DNA from: MFD09286-c1 sp963701015
GTDB taxonomy: Bacteria; Bacteroidota; Bacteroidia; Bacteroidales; DTGW01
Length of the DNA: 64,000 bases
NCBI GenBank assembly: GCA_963701015.1
Contig: OY969556.1
Span: forward strand, 1,674,001-1,738,000
Direction: 5' to 3'
Shown here: positions 1 through 8,885 of the stretch, in pieces
How positions within the stretch are numbered: the first letter of the stretch is position 1
How the letters are laid out: the number at the start of each line of letters is the position of its first letter
Translations under genes and position numbers: made by a program
The notes under the pieces: model-generated
Database searches by the model: none
What the model saw: only the letters and a program-made list of their open reading frames with translations
What the model was told of the DNA's origin: nothing

Positions 1-1
1 A

Positions 2-1081
2 ATAACATATTTTGGAAGAATAAATTCAAATAAAAGTTATATAACCATTGTACCTGTTAAATTAAGTAACAACTGTAAAACCTGGGCATTGGCTGTAATT
101 GTTCCGACCAGTTCAATAAATAAACTAGTAAATCAAACATTGCTTATTTCAATAATAGTAGCATTAATAGGTTTGTTATTATTAATTCTTATTACATGGA
201 AAATTACTGATATGCTTGCAAAACCTCTTGAAAATAGTATTCAGTTTGCCAGCAGCATTGGAAATGGAAATTTATCGTCACTTGTTGAGTATAACAAAAA
301 TGATGAAATGGGGCAATTAATGAATGCTTTATTAGAAATGTCGGAGAAGCTTAAAAATATGGTCAATGAAATAAATTTAGGTTCCGAATTATTATCAAAA
401 ACTGCTAAATCATTATCTTCAAGTTCAAAACAACTCCTATCTGCTTCATATCATCATTACGACACATCTGATAAAGTGAATCAATCCATTTCACAAATGG
501 TTGAGCACATTAAAAACAATACCGAATATTCGCAAAAAGCAGAATTGGTTTCAAAAGAAGCAAGTAAAAAAATTAAGCAAAGTGTGAGGATGTCAGTAAA
601 GGTTGTAACCAGCATGAACTATATTTCGGAACGTATTACTGTAATTAATGATATTGCTATGCAAACCAATATTTTAGCTCTTAATGCAGCAGTTGAAGCT
701 GCACGTGCAGGTGAACATGGAAAAGGTTTTGCAATTGTTGCCTCCGAAGTAAAAAAATTGGCTGAAAATAGCAGGAATTCTGTAAACGAAATTACCGATC
801 TTTTAAAACAATGTCAGTTTGATTCTGAAACTGCTGGTGAAATGCTCGACCAAACCATACCTGAAATAGAAAAAAATGCAAAATTGATAAATTCAATATT
901 TCTCTTAAATGCGGAACAAAATACGAAAATTGATGAAATCACTGAATCGCTTCAGAAATTAAATGATATAACAAAAGACAATAATAACAATGCAAAACGG
1001 ATGACTGTTTTTGTTGAAGAAATTGAAGGACAAGCCAATAAACTAAAAAGCCTTATAAATAAGTTTAGAATAGAAAATTAA
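2..1081 (+). CDS. Methyl-accepting chemotaxis protein, 5' end outside window
   Basis: The reading frame is open to the left edge, so this is the C-terminal part of a longer receptor. The first ~35 residues look like the end of an extracellular Cache-type sensor domain (TWALAVIVP). They are followed by one transmembrane helix (rich in I, L and V, near nt 140-205), a HAMP-like segment, and a long helical signalling domain. The highly conserved hairpin tip is plain: IAMQTNILALNAAVEAARAG at nt ~652-712, followed by GFAIVASEVKKLAENS. Such receptors control CheA/CheW kinase activity from the inner membrane. The ligand cannot be inferred. No methyl-acceptor pentapeptide at the C-terminus is evident. 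The first TTG inside the window (nt 89) is not the true start. Confidence 0.93.
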   Translation: MTYFGRINSNKSYITIVPVKLSNNCKTWALAVIVPTSSINKLVNQTLLISIIVALIGLLLLILITWKITDMLAKPLENSIQFASSIGNGNLSSLVEYNKNDEMGQLMNALLEMSEKLKNMVNEINLGSELLSKTAKSLSSSSKQLLSASYHHYDTSDKVNQSISQMVEHIKNNTEYSQKAELVSKEASKKIKQSVRMSVKVVTSMNYISERITVINDIAMQTNILALNAAVEAARAGEHGKGFAIVASEVKKLAENSRNSVNEITDLLKQCQFDSETAGEMLDQTIPEIEKNAKLINSIFLLNAEQNTKIDEITESLQKLNDITKDNNNNAKRMTVFVEEIEGQANKLKSLINKFRIEN

Positions 1082-1150
1082 TTGAAACTTCAAGAAATTT
1101 AATACTTATATAGCAAAGTTGAGTAATTGAACTATCAAATTTAGAAATGA

Positions 1151-1852
1151 TTAAGGTGTTGAAAATGCTACAGGAATTACCTTTCCATTAATTAATTTAC
1201 CACTATTTATTGCGAAATTAACAATATATTCAGCCATTTGTGCCGGATTTACAGGAGCGGTGTAGCCAGGAAAAGCTTCTGCCAGCATTTCGGTTTGAAC
1301 TGAACCTAAAGCCAGGCAATTTATGGCAATATTGCGTCCATTTAATTCTTGTACCAAACACTCGGTTAAACATGCCAATGCTGCTTTACTTGTGCTATAC
1401 CAAACCAATCCTTTAAACTTCGAACTTCCTTGAAAACCAGCCATACTGCCAATATTTACAATATGACTCCTACCTTCAATTCCCATAAAAGGAATAAGCA
1501 TTTTAATTAATTCAGCAGGGGCAAATAAATTGGTATCAAACAGATTGCGATAATTATCAATAGATGATTCGATAAAAGTTTTATTTATAAGCGCTCCGGC
1601 ATTATTTATGAGAATATCTACATACTTAAAATGTTCATTAATTAATTTTAACAAATCTGTTGACTTGCTGAATATTGAATTTAAATCGAAAGGAATTCCT
1701 TTAAAAATTTCAGGTGATAATATTTGGGTAATTTCATTTAATGCATTGGCATTCCGCGCAATACCGATTATTTTATTTCCTTTCGATTTTCCAAAATGCA
1801 AAGCAATTTCACGTCCAATTCCACGACTACATCCGGTAATAACTATATTCAT
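1151..1852 (-). CDS. Short-chain dehydrogenase/reductase (SDR)
   Basis: This 233-residue protein is a classical SDR with a Rossmann fold. The N-terminus has the dinucleotide-binding glycine motif TGCSRGIG (residues ~6-13). NNAG follows at ~84-87, then the catalytic Ser region (IVNIGSMAG), and Tyr and Lys in YSTSK at ~153-157. After the catalytic site, the PVNPAQMAEYIVNF segment is typical of NAD(P)(H)-dependent SDRs in which the substrate loop is variable. The substrate is unknown. The gene is monocistronic and divergent from the outer-membrane protein gene that follows, with about 90 bp between the two starts. Confidence 0.9.
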   Translation of the reverse strand: MNIVITGCSRGIGREIALHFGKSKGNKIIGIARNANALNEITQILSPEIFKGIPFDLNSIFSKSTDLLKLINEHFKYVDILINNAGALINKTFIESSIDNYRNLFDTNLFAPAELIKMLIPFMGIEGRSHIVNIGSMAGFQGSSKFKGLVWYSTSKAALACLTECLVQELNGRNIAINCLALGSVQTEMLAEAFPGYTAPVNPAQMAEYIVNFAINSGKLINGKVIPVAFSTP

Positions 1853-1944
1853 AGCATAAAATTCATATTATACAATATTACTAATTTCCATTAATTTTAC
1901 ATTTTATAATTTTTGAAAATTTCAAACGTTTTGTTTATAAATTC

Positions 1945-2562
1945 ATGATGAAAGCTCATATTCATTATTCTATATTATTTATATTTATTTTAATCGGTAT
2001 CAATTTAATTGCACAAGAACCGGGAACTAAAAAAAATGACAATAGTCAGGAAAAACCACTATCAACTAATTGGGTATTTGGAGGTAATTTTAGCTTAGCT
2101 TTTGGAACTGTTACTTTTGTTGATATATCACCATTAGTTGGCTATTACATTAAGCCCAAATTATTGGTTGGTGCAGGTGCAACATATCAATATTTAAGTG
2201 GAACTTATATTTTATCGTCTGATTATTCAAGTGTAAGAGTAAAATCAAATATTTTTGGTTTGCGCACATTTTTGAATTATACTTTTTTTGAAACTGCTGA
2301 AAATTCTTTTATGAGTAGGAATAATTATGGATTTTTTGTACATGCTGAATACGAGGCACTAAATCTCGACCACGATTTTTCTAACACTGCATCTTATAAT
2401 TCTATTAACAGATTTTGGATAAATGGAATTTTATTAGGTGGTGGAATTAAGCAATTATTTGGCAAACATTCTGCATTTAGCATTACCGTTTTGGATAATA
2501 TTCTTGCTTCAAGCAAGACTCCGTATGATAATCCGGTAGTTCGAATTGGTTTTCTGTTTTAA
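1945..2562 (+). CDS. Outer-membrane beta-barrel protein, function unknown
   Basis: The 205-residue product begins with a signal peptide (hydrophobic ILFIFILIGINLIA, cleavage near AQ). A low-complexity polar stretch follows, then alternating hydrophobic and aromatic segments typical of a small beta-barrel (LLVGAGATYQYLSG, FFVHAEYEALN, VRIGFLF). It ends in phenylalanine, as many Bacteroidota outer-membrane barrels do. I do not recognise a specific family. It is probably an integral outer-membrane protein of the small OmpW/OmpA-barrel type. Nothing nearby suggests a ligand. Confidence 0.75.
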   Translation: MMKAHIHYSILFIFILIGINLIAQEPGTKKNDNSQEKPLSTNWVFGGNFSLAFGTVTFVDISPLVGYYIKPKLLVGAGATYQYLSGTYILSSDYSSVRVKSNIFGLRTFLNYTFFETAENSFMSRNNYGFFVHAEYEALNLDHDFSNTASYNSINRFWINGILLGGGIKQLFGKHSAFSITVLDNILASSKTPYDNPVVRIGFLF

Positions 2563-2638
2563 CCTTTTTAAAATATTAATTTTAACTTTTGAACTTTTTG
2601 GCTTTACTTTGCGTTGAAAGAAAATAATAATATAAAAT

Positions 2639-3250
2639 ATGGTAATTGAAAAAGACAAGGTAGTTTCAATCTCATATGAATTGAAGCTTACAAATGGTAA
2701 TGGAGATGTAGTTGAAAATGTAAATAAAAACAATCCTCTTGTTTTTTTACTTGGTCACGGTAATTTATTGCCAAAATTTGAAACTAACCTTACTGGTTTG
2801 AAAATTGGAGATAATTTTGATTTTGTCCTCAATGCAGAAGAAGCCTATGGAAAGATATCTTCGGAAGCAATTGTTGACCTTCCAAAATCAATTTTTATGG
2901 CCGATGGAGTAGTAAACGAGGATTTATTATATATCGGAAATATAATTCCAATGACAGATCAATCAGGAAATCGATTTAACGGCAAAGTAGTAAACTTATC
3001 GGAAGCTGAAGTTAAAATGGATTTTAACCATCCTTTAGCTGGAGAAAGCCTGCATTTTAAAGGAGAAGTTGTTGATGTACGTGATGCTTCAGACGAAGAA
3101 TTGGAACATGGACATATTCACCAGGAACAAAGTAGCTGCGGTTGTGGTGGCGGTTCATGTGGATGCGATGATGCATCATGTGAAAGTGGAGCTTGCGAAA
3201 CTGAAGCTGGAGGTTCATGCGGTTGTGGATCGGGTTGTGGTTGCAATTAA
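2639..3250 (+). CDS. slyD: FKBP-type peptidyl-prolyl isomerase, SlyD-like, with Cys-rich tail
   Basis: The 203-residue protein has the SlyD arrangement. An FKBP domain is split by an insert-in-flap chaperone domain, with visible landmarks PLVFLLGHGNLLPKFE (residues ~31-46), the DNFDFVLNAEEAYG strand and NHPLAGESLHFKGEV (~131-145). SlyD proteins isomerise prolyl bonds and act as chaperones, and their tail binds nickel or other metals. Here the tail (last ~45 residues) is unusually rich in glycine and cysteine, with ten Cys and only a few His residues just before it (EHGHIH). This suggests binding of thiophilic metals, which is an inference. A strong rho-independent terminator follows directly, so the gene ends its transcription unit. 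Confidence 0.9.
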   Translation: MVIEKDKVVSISYELKLTNGNGDVVENVNKNNPLVFLLGHGNLLPKFETNLTGLKIGDNFDFVLNAEEAYGKISSEAIVDLPKSIFMADGVVNEDLLYIGNIIPMTDQSGNRFNGKVVNLSEAEVKMDFNHPLAGESLHFKGEVVDVRDASDEELEHGHIHQEQSSCGCGGGSCGCDDASCESGACETEAGGSCGCGSGCGCN

Positions 3251-3268
3251 TTTTAATTAATCACATAT

Positions 3269-3301
3269 TAGGGCCTTTTCGTTTGAAAAGGCTCTTTTTT
3301 T
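3269..3301 (+). terminator. Rho-independent terminator after slyD
   Basis: A GGGCCTTTTC/GAAAAGGCTC stem with a GTTT loop is followed by a run of T residues, 20 bp after the slyD stop codon. Confidence 0.88.
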
Positions 3302-3381
3302 GTTTTATTTAATCCCATTTTGACAAGATTATTTTATTGTGAATATTTGATTATTCTATTTTTAAGCCATAATAGATTTAC

Positions 3382-3882
3382 ATGAAATATTTAAAATTTA
3401 TTAGAAAGAAAATTGATTTTATTATTTGCTGGTTGTATTTTCCAATTTTTCAGAAAATTATTCCTCCTCAAACTTTTAGATATGCAGTTAGTGGTGGTTC
3501 TAATACAATTCTTGATATTTCATTGTATTTTTTAACCTATAATTACGTTTTACGTAAAAAAATAATTCACTTAGGTTTTATTTCAATAAGCGCACATATT
3601 GGGGCGTTTTTAATAGTATTTCCTATTACATTTACAACTGGGTTTTTTCTTTCAAAATACATAACCTTTACACAGTCGTACTTACGTGGTAAAATTCAAT
3701 TATTTCGATATGGGGTAACAGTTTTGATTTGTATTCTCCTTAATTATATTTTTCTGAATTTTTTTGTCGATTTTTGCCACCTCTATCCCACTCCATCTAA
3801 AATATTAACTTCTGGATTAGTTGTAATTTACAGCTATTTTTCTCAGAAATTTTATTCTTTTAAAATTGAAGCTGTTAAATAA
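3382..3882 (+). CDS. GtrA-family membrane protein
   Basis: The 166-residue protein has four predicted transmembrane helices and the GtrA-family signature start, FRYAVSGGSNTILDISLYF (residues ~32-50), plus the conserved FFLSKYITF near residue 90. GtrA proteins are thought to take part in flipping or handling undecaprenyl-linked sugars during modification of surface polysaccharides. No glycosyltransferase partner is adjacent, so the exact role is open. The gene faces the synthase gene to its right, and the two share a bidirectional terminator. Confidence 0.82.
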   Translation: MKYLKFIRKKIDFIICWLYFPIFQKIIPPQTFRYAVSGGSNTILDISLYFLTYNYVLRKKIIHLGFISISAHIGAFLIVFPITFTTGFFLSKYITFTQSYLRGKIQLFRYGVTVLICILLNYIFLNFFVDFCHLYPTPSKILTSGLVVIYSYFSQKFYSFKIEAVK

Positions 3883-3940
3883 CGTTTTTGTTTTTACAAA
3901 TGAATTAGGAATTTAATTTTGCAATAGTTAGTAAAATAAA

Positions 3941-3975
3941 AAAAGTCCAAACAATTCGATTATTTGGACTTTTTA
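3941..3975. terminator. Bidirectional terminator between gtrA-like gene and oxoamine synthase
   Basis: AAAAAGTCCAAA pairs with TTTGGACTTTTT around a short loop. The A-tract on one side and T-tract on the other let it end the convergent transcripts from both sides. Confidence 0.85.
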
Positions 3976-3992
3976 TTTTAATTGTATTTTTT

Positions 3993-5241
3993 TTAAGAAT
4001 GCATATCTGCAATTTTATCAGCCTGGTATTTGCCAGCCTTCAACTTTTCAGCAACTTCGGCAAATACTTTAATCGTATATTCAGCATCTTCAATTGTATG
4101 TGCAGCAGTTGGAATAATTCTTAACATAAGCACTCCCTTTGGAACAACAGGATATGTAACGCCCGAACAAAAAATATTGTAATTTTCTCTTAAATCCATA
4201 ATTACATTTGTACCTTCAGGTACGCTACCTGATAAATAAACTGGTGTAACAGCAGAGTTTGTATTTCCAAGATTTAATCCTTTCGATTTGAATCCACTTT
4301 GAACCACTTTTACAACTTTCCAAAGTTTTTCACGTATTGAAGGATCATTTTCAATTATATCCATTCTTTTTAATGCTCCCACTACACAAGCCAAAGGAAG
4401 TGATTTTGCAAAAATTTGGGAGCGCATATTGAACCTTAAATAATCAACCACATCCTTTTTGGCAGCAATGAAACCACCTATTAATGCAATTGATTTTGCA
4501 AATGTACCAAAATATATATCTACATCTTTCTGAACATCGAAATGCTCGTCAGTACCGGCACCTGTTGGTCCCATAGTTCCAAATCCATGTGCGTCATCAA
4601 TCAATAACCTGAAATTAAATTTTTTCTTCAAGGCTACAATTTCGTCAAGTTTTCCCAAATCGCCTGACATACCGAAAACACCTTCAGTAATTACCAAAAT
4701 TCCACCTTTTGTTTCCTGCGATAATTTTGTTGCTCTTTCTAATTCTTTTTCTAAGTTGGCTATATTGTTATGTGGGTAAACGAATCGTTTGCCCATATGT
4801 AAGCGTAATCCGTCAATTATACATGCGTGAGCCTCAGAATCATAGACAATGATATCATTTCTCATGCAAAGTGAATCAATCATTGATATCATACCCTGAT
4901 AACCATAATTCACGACATAAGATGATTCACGTTTTACAAATTTTGCAAGCCTTTTCTCCAGTTCCTCATGTAAATCAGTCTGACCAGACATCATTCTTGC
5001 TCCCATTGGTGATGCAAGTCCAAACCTTTGCGCGCCTTCGGCGTCAGCTTTTCTAACTTCGGGATGATTAGCTAATCCCAGATAATTATTTAAACTCCAA
5101 TTGAGCATTTCTTTGCCTCTGAATTTCATTCGAGTGTCCAATTTCGCCTTCTAATTTTGGAAACATAAAATAACCATCAGCTTCACGCTGATATTGGCCA
5201 AGTGGGCCGCGGCTTTTCTCAATTTTATCAAAAATATCCAC
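3993..5241 (-). CDS. Alpha-oxoamine synthase (serine palmitoyltransferase/KBL/BioF-like), split by a 1-base insertion
   Basis: This PLP enzyme of the alpha-oxoamine synthase family condenses an amino acid with an acyl-CoA. Landmarks are NNYLGLANHPEVRKAD, the SHAxxIDG-type segment (EAHACIIDGLRLHMG), DDAHGFGTMGPTGAGT, and the PLP lysine in FGTFAKSI. In Bacteroidota such proteins are serine palmitoyltransferase-like enzymes for sphingolipids, or 2-amino-3-ketobutyrate ligases; the sequence alone does not decide. The N-terminal ~33 codons (VDIFDKIEKSRGPLGQYQRE...) run from a GTG at 5241 in one frame, and the rest continues in another. One extra base near 5134-5139 (GGA-C-ACT) separates them. The span is 1249 nt, one more than a multiple of three. 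I read this as one gene with a frameshift or sequencing error. Confidence 0.85.
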
Positions 5242-5384
5242 TGTAGTAGTTTTAATTATTAGAAAATAAGGGACAAAAGTAATTTTTTTTAAAAATCTAA
5301 CAAGTCGAAAATAAACATAAAAATTTATCGTTTTACTTGCTGATTTATTGAGGCAATAATATTTTAATATTAAAAACTTTAATG

Positions 5385-5392
5385 TAATTTTG
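5385..5392 (+). promoter_or_regulatory. -7 promoter element of bamD
   Basis: TAATTTTG matches the Bacteroidota -7 consensus TAnnTTTG. It ends only four bases before the bamD ATG, so the predicted transcript would be leaderless or nearly so. Confidence 0.55.
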
Positions 5393-5396
5393 CGAC

Positions 5397-6221
5397 ATGT
5401 CAAAAAATTGGTTTTTAAAATTTAGTTTACTGATTATAAGCTTGTTATTAATAATTTCATGTTCGGAATATGAAAAGGTATTAAAAAGCTCCGACTATGA
5501 ATTAAAGTATCGAAAAGCTGTTGAATTTTATAATAATAAGGACTATTCCAGGGCAATTTCGCTATTTGAACAAGTTGTAAATGTTTTCAGGGCTTCAACA
5601 AAAGGCGATTCATTGGTATATTATTATGCAAAAAGTTGTTATGGCGATGAAGATTATATAATGGCTGGTCACTATTTTAAAGAAATTGTTGAAAATTATT
5701 CTCGTAGTCCTTTTGCTGAAGAATCAGATTATATGTCGGCATATTGTTACTATTTGTTATCACCACGTCCGACCTTAGATCAGGAATACACTAAAACTGC
5801 AATTCAAGCATTATTAAAATTCGACTATAACCGTCCTGATAGTAAATATGTTCCAGAATGTAAAAGATTAATTGCTGAATTAAATAATAAGCTGGCAGAA
5901 AAGGAATATTTAGGCGCTACACTCTATTATAACATGGGTGATTACAGTCCGATTTATTATAAAGCAGCAATAGTGGCTATTAAGAACTGTATGAACGATT
6001 ATCCAAATTCGAAATTCAGGGAAGATTTAATGTTTATGAGCTTGAAATCGAACTATATTTTTGCGGAAAAGAGTGTAACAGCCAGACAAAAAGAACGTTA
6101 TCAATCAACTTTAGATGAATATTATAGTTTTGTCGGTGAATTTCCAAAAAGTGAAAAATACGGTAAAGAGGTTGAAAAAATTTACAATCATACTAAAGAA
6201 GTATTAGGTTTACAAAATTAA
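5397..6221 (+). CDS. bamD: Outer-membrane assembly lipoprotein BamD
   Basis: The 274-residue lipoprotein has an N-terminal signal peptide with lipobox (LLLIISCSEY, Cys at ~22). TPR helices follow, with the BamD pattern YNNKDYSRAISLFEQVV, YYYAKSCYGDEDYIMAGHYFKEIVENYSRSPFAEESDYMSAY and YPNSKFREDL. BamD works with BamA in the outer membrane to insert beta-barrel proteins. It heads a block with rpoZ (14-bp gap), coaBC, the DUF4835 gene and recN, an order common in Bacteroidota. The ATG is preceded closely by a TAnnTTTG element. Confidence 0.92.
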   Translation: MSKNWFLKFSLLIISLLLIISCSEYEKVLKSSDYELKYRKAVEFYNNKDYSRAISLFEQVVNVFRASTKGDSLVYYYAKSCYGDEDYIMAGHYFKEIVENYSRSPFAEESDYMSAYCYYLLSPRPTLDQEYTKTAIQALLKFDYNRPDSKYVPECKRLIAELNNKLAEKEYLGATLYYNMGDYSPIYYKAAIVAIKNCMNDYPNSKFREDLMFMSLKSNYIFAEKSVTARQKERYQSTLDEYYSFVGEFPKSEKYGKEVEKIYNHTKEVLGLQN

Positions 6222-6235
6222 AATTCAAAATAAAA

Positions 6236-6556
6236 ATGGACTATAAAAAATCAAAAGCGCCTTCGACAACTATTACCAGAAACCTTGATGAATTGGACCT
6301 TCCAACAGGTAACATTTATGAAAGCACTGTAATTGTTTCAAAACGTGCCAATCAAATTTCGGTAGAAATGAAACAGGAATTGAACCGTAAACTTGAAGAA
6401 TTTGCTAATTACACAGATAATCTGGAAGAAATTTTTGAAAATCGCGAGCAAATTGAAATTTCAAGATTTTACGAACGATTGCCAAAACCTACTTTAATTT
6501 CTTTGCAAGAGTTTGAGGACAAGGAAATATTTTTCAAAAAACACAAAAAAGAATAA
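6236..6556 (+). CDS. rpoZ: RNA polymerase omega subunit (Bacteroidota type)
   Basis: The 106-residue protein matches the Bacteroidota RpoZ/Rpb6-like omega family: a short disordered start, then NIYESTVIVSKRANQISVEMKQEL, the conserved helix that clamps the beta' subunit. It promotes polymerase assembly. It lies between bamD and coaBC with short gaps (14 and 15 bp) and is almost certainly co-transcribed with them. The C-terminal basic tail (FFKKHKKE) is typical of this lineage. Confidence 0.88.
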   Translation: MDYKKSKAPSTTITRNLDELDLPTGNIYESTVIVSKRANQISVEMKQELNRKLEEFANYTDNLEEIFENREQIEISRFYERLPKPTLISLQEFEDKEIFFKKHKKE

Positions 6557-6571
6557 AAAGTTTTTACCCTT

Positions 6572-7768
6572 ATGCTAAAGGGAAAACACATATTATTGGG
6601 AATTACAGGGAGTATAGCAGCCTATAAAGCTGCTATTCTTGTTAGGTTACTTGTGAAAGAAGGTGCAGACGTTAAAGTAATTATGACACCTTTGGCCAAA
6701 GAATTTATAACTCCCCTTACTTTGGCAACTTTATCGAAAAATCCTATTCTTATTGACTTTTTTAATTCTGAAAATGGCGAATGGAATAGCCATGTTAATT
6801 TAGGATTATGGGCTGATTTATATTTAATTGCGCCGGCCACTGCTAACACAATTGCAAAAATGGCAAATGGAATTGCTGATAATTTGTTGCTTACATCTTA
6901 TCTTTCAGCTCGATCAAAAATTATGGTAGCTCCTGCAATGGATTTAGATATGTTTAAGCATCAGTCAACCATTGAAAATCTAAAAATTCTTGAAAAAAGA
7001 GGCAATTTAATCATTGAACCATCTGTAGGAGAACTTGCTAGCGGATTAGAAGGTCAAGGTCGAATGGAAGAACCTGAAAATATTGTAAACTATATTCGCA
7101 ACTATTTTTCTACAAATAATAAATTAATTGGTAAAAAAATTCTTGTAACAGCAGGCCCAACTTATGAAGCAATTGATCCAGTCAGATTTATTGGCAACCA
7201 TTCTTCAGGTAAAATGGGTTATGCAATTGCTGAAGTACTTGCTGAATCAGGCGCAAAGGTTATATTAGTTTCAGGACCTGTTAATATTGCAATTAAAAAT
7301 TCAGGAATCGAATTGATAAATGTAACATCTGCTCAACAAATGCATGATGTTTGTTTAAAAGAATATCTAAATTGTAATGCAGCAATAATGTCAGCTGCAG
7401 TATCTGATTACACACCTGAAAATCCTTCAAATCAAAAAATTAAAAGAAAAACTGAAAAAATAACAATTGAACTTAAGGCAAATCCTGACATTGCTTTTGA
7501 ATTGGGTAAAATTAAAAAGGAAAAACAAATCCTTGTTGGTTTTGCATTGGAAACTGAAAACGCATTAAATAATGCATTTGAAAAACTAAATAGGAAAAAC
7601 TTCGATTTTATTGTTGTAAACTCATTAGGTCAGGTAGGTACAGGTTTTAATACCGATACAAATCAAATTTCGATAATTGATAAAAACAATAAAATAGAAC
7701 ATTTCGAGTTAAAGAATAAAACTGAAGTAGCTAAAGATATAGTTGAAAAGCTTTGCTTTTTCTTCTAA
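6572..7768 (+). CDS. coaBC: Bifunctional phosphopantothenoylcysteine decarboxylase/synthetase
   Basis: The 398-residue enzyme carries out two steps of coenzyme A synthesis in the cytosol. Residues 1-~180 are the FMN-dependent CoaC decarboxylase, with GITGSIAAYKA at the start, catalytic His in NSHVNLGLWADL and the PAMDLDMF loop. Residues ~190-398 are the CoaB synthetase, with AGPTYEAIDPVRFIGNHSSGKMG and the AAVSDYTP segment that contacts the substrate. The length is normal for a fused Dfp protein. It sits between rpoZ and the DUF4835 gene, in the same orientation. Confidence 0.95.
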   Translation: MLKGKHILLGITGSIAAYKAAILVRLLVKEGADVKVIMTPLAKEFITPLTLATLSKNPILIDFFNSENGEWNSHVNLGLWADLYLIAPATANTIAKMANGIADNLLLTSYLSARSKIMVAPAMDLDMFKHQSTIENLKILEKRGNLIIEPSVGELASGLEGQGRMEEPENIVNYIRNYFSTNNKLIGKKILVTAGPTYEAIDPVRFIGNHSSGKMGYAIAEVLAESGAKVILVSGPVNIAIKNSGIELINVTSAQQMHDVCLKEYLNCNAAIMSAAVSDYTPENPSNQKIKRKTEKITIELKANPDIAFELGKIKKEKQILVGFALETENALNNAFEKLNRKNFDFIVVNSLGQVGTGFNTDTNQISIIDKNNKIEHFELKNKTEVAKDIVEKLCFFF

Positions 7769-7779
7769 ATAAACATTAA

Positions 7780-8700
7780 ATGCAAAAGATATTCATTGTT
7801 TTAATTTGTTTTATTTCAACTGCATTTATTTCATTGCAGGCTCAGGAATTGAAATGCAATATTCAGGTTTCATCGCAAAAAATTCAGGGCACGAATAAAA
7901 ATGTATTTCAAACCCTGCAAACATCACTAAATGAATTTATGAACAGCAGAACCTGGACTAGCCATACTTTTGCTATAAATGAAAGAATTGAATGCAGCAT
8001 TTTAATTAATGTAACCGACCAACAATCTGCTGATGAATTTACAGCAACAATTCAAATACAATCACGTCGGCCAGTTTATAATTCATCATATAATTCATTA
8101 ATGTTTAATTACCTCGATCAGAATTTTACCTTTAAATATGTAGAATTTGACCCTCTGGAGTTTAATGAAAATTCATCATCTGACGCAAGTCCAGTTCCTG
8201 TTCTAGCTTATTATGCATATATTATATTGGGCTTAGATTATGATTCTTTTGCATTAGATGGTGGAACTGAATTTTTTACGAAAGCTGAAAAAATTGTAAA
8301 TAATAACCAAAATTCATCAGAAAAAGGTTGGGGACCTTATGACGGTAAAAATAACCGTAACCGCTACTGGTTAGTTAAGAATATACTTGATTCTCGATAT
8401 GAACCAGTCCGTGAATTTAATTACAAATATCACAGACTTGGTTTAGATTTGATGGATAGTAAACCTACTGAGGCCAGAAATGAAATTTCGGATGATTTAG
8501 GCTTATTGCAAGGCGTTTATCGTGATAAACCTGATCCTTACTTATTTTTTTACAGTGTTATAATGGATGCTAAAGCTGATGAATTAGTAAATATTTTTAG
8601 TGATGCATTACCTGATGAGAAATCAAGGGTATATCAGATTTTGAATGAAATTGATAATGCCAATGCCGTAAAATATAAAAAGTTAACAACCCAACAGTAA
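7780..8700 (+). CDS. DUF4835 family secreted protein
   Basis: The 306-residue protein starts with a signal peptide (IFIVLICFISTAFISLQAQ). The body matches the Bacteroidota-specific DUF4835 family, with RPVYNSSYNSLMFNYLDQNFTFKYVEFDPLEFN, PVLAYYAYIILGLDYDSFALDGG and WGPYDGKNNRNRYWLVKNILD. The family regularly lies between coaBC and recN, as here, but has no established function. It is probably periplasmic. The gap to coaBC is 11 bp. Confidence 0.85.
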   Translation: MQKIFIVLICFISTAFISLQAQELKCNIQVSSQKIQGTNKNVFQTLQTSLNEFMNSRTWTSHTFAINERIECSILINVTDQQSADEFTATIQIQSRRPVYNSSYNSLMFNYLDQNFTFKYVEFDPLEFNENSSSDASPVPVLAYYAYIILGLDYDSFALDGGTEFFTKAEKIVNNNQNSSEKGWGPYDGKNNRNRYWLVKNILDSRYEPVREFNYKYHRLGLDLMDSKPTEARNEISDDLGLLQGVYRDKPDPYLFFYSVIMDAKADELVNIFSDALPDEKSRVYQILNEIDNANAVKYKKLTTQQ

Positions 8701-8855
8701 TTTTAAAAACAGCAAATTAAACTACTTAATTTTTAAATTAGTCCAATTACTTTTAAACAATTAGTAAATCCGAATTCCGTATAGTTTTAATTTTTGCCAA
8801 ATCTTAAATATCATTTGTTCAAAATAAGCTCAATAAATTATTCAAATATTTCCAT

Positions 8856-8863
8856 TAAATTTG
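8856..8863 (+). promoter_or_regulatory. -7 promoter element of recN
   Basis: TAAATTTG matches TAnnTTTG, 22 bp upstream of the recN ATG. No clear TTTG lies 19-21 nt upstream of it, so this is a partial promoter match. Confidence 0.4.
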
Positions 8864-8885
8864 CCTGTAAACATGGCAATATAAT

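Noticed and set aside
3069..3260. A 63-codon frame overlapping the slyD tail
   Set aside because: It is a shadow of the Cys/Gly-rich coding sequence.
5086..5403. A separate small gene upstream of the oxoamine synthase
   Set aside because: Its middle part is the missing N-terminus of the synthase in another frame; the rest is upstream non-coding DNA and antisense to bamD.
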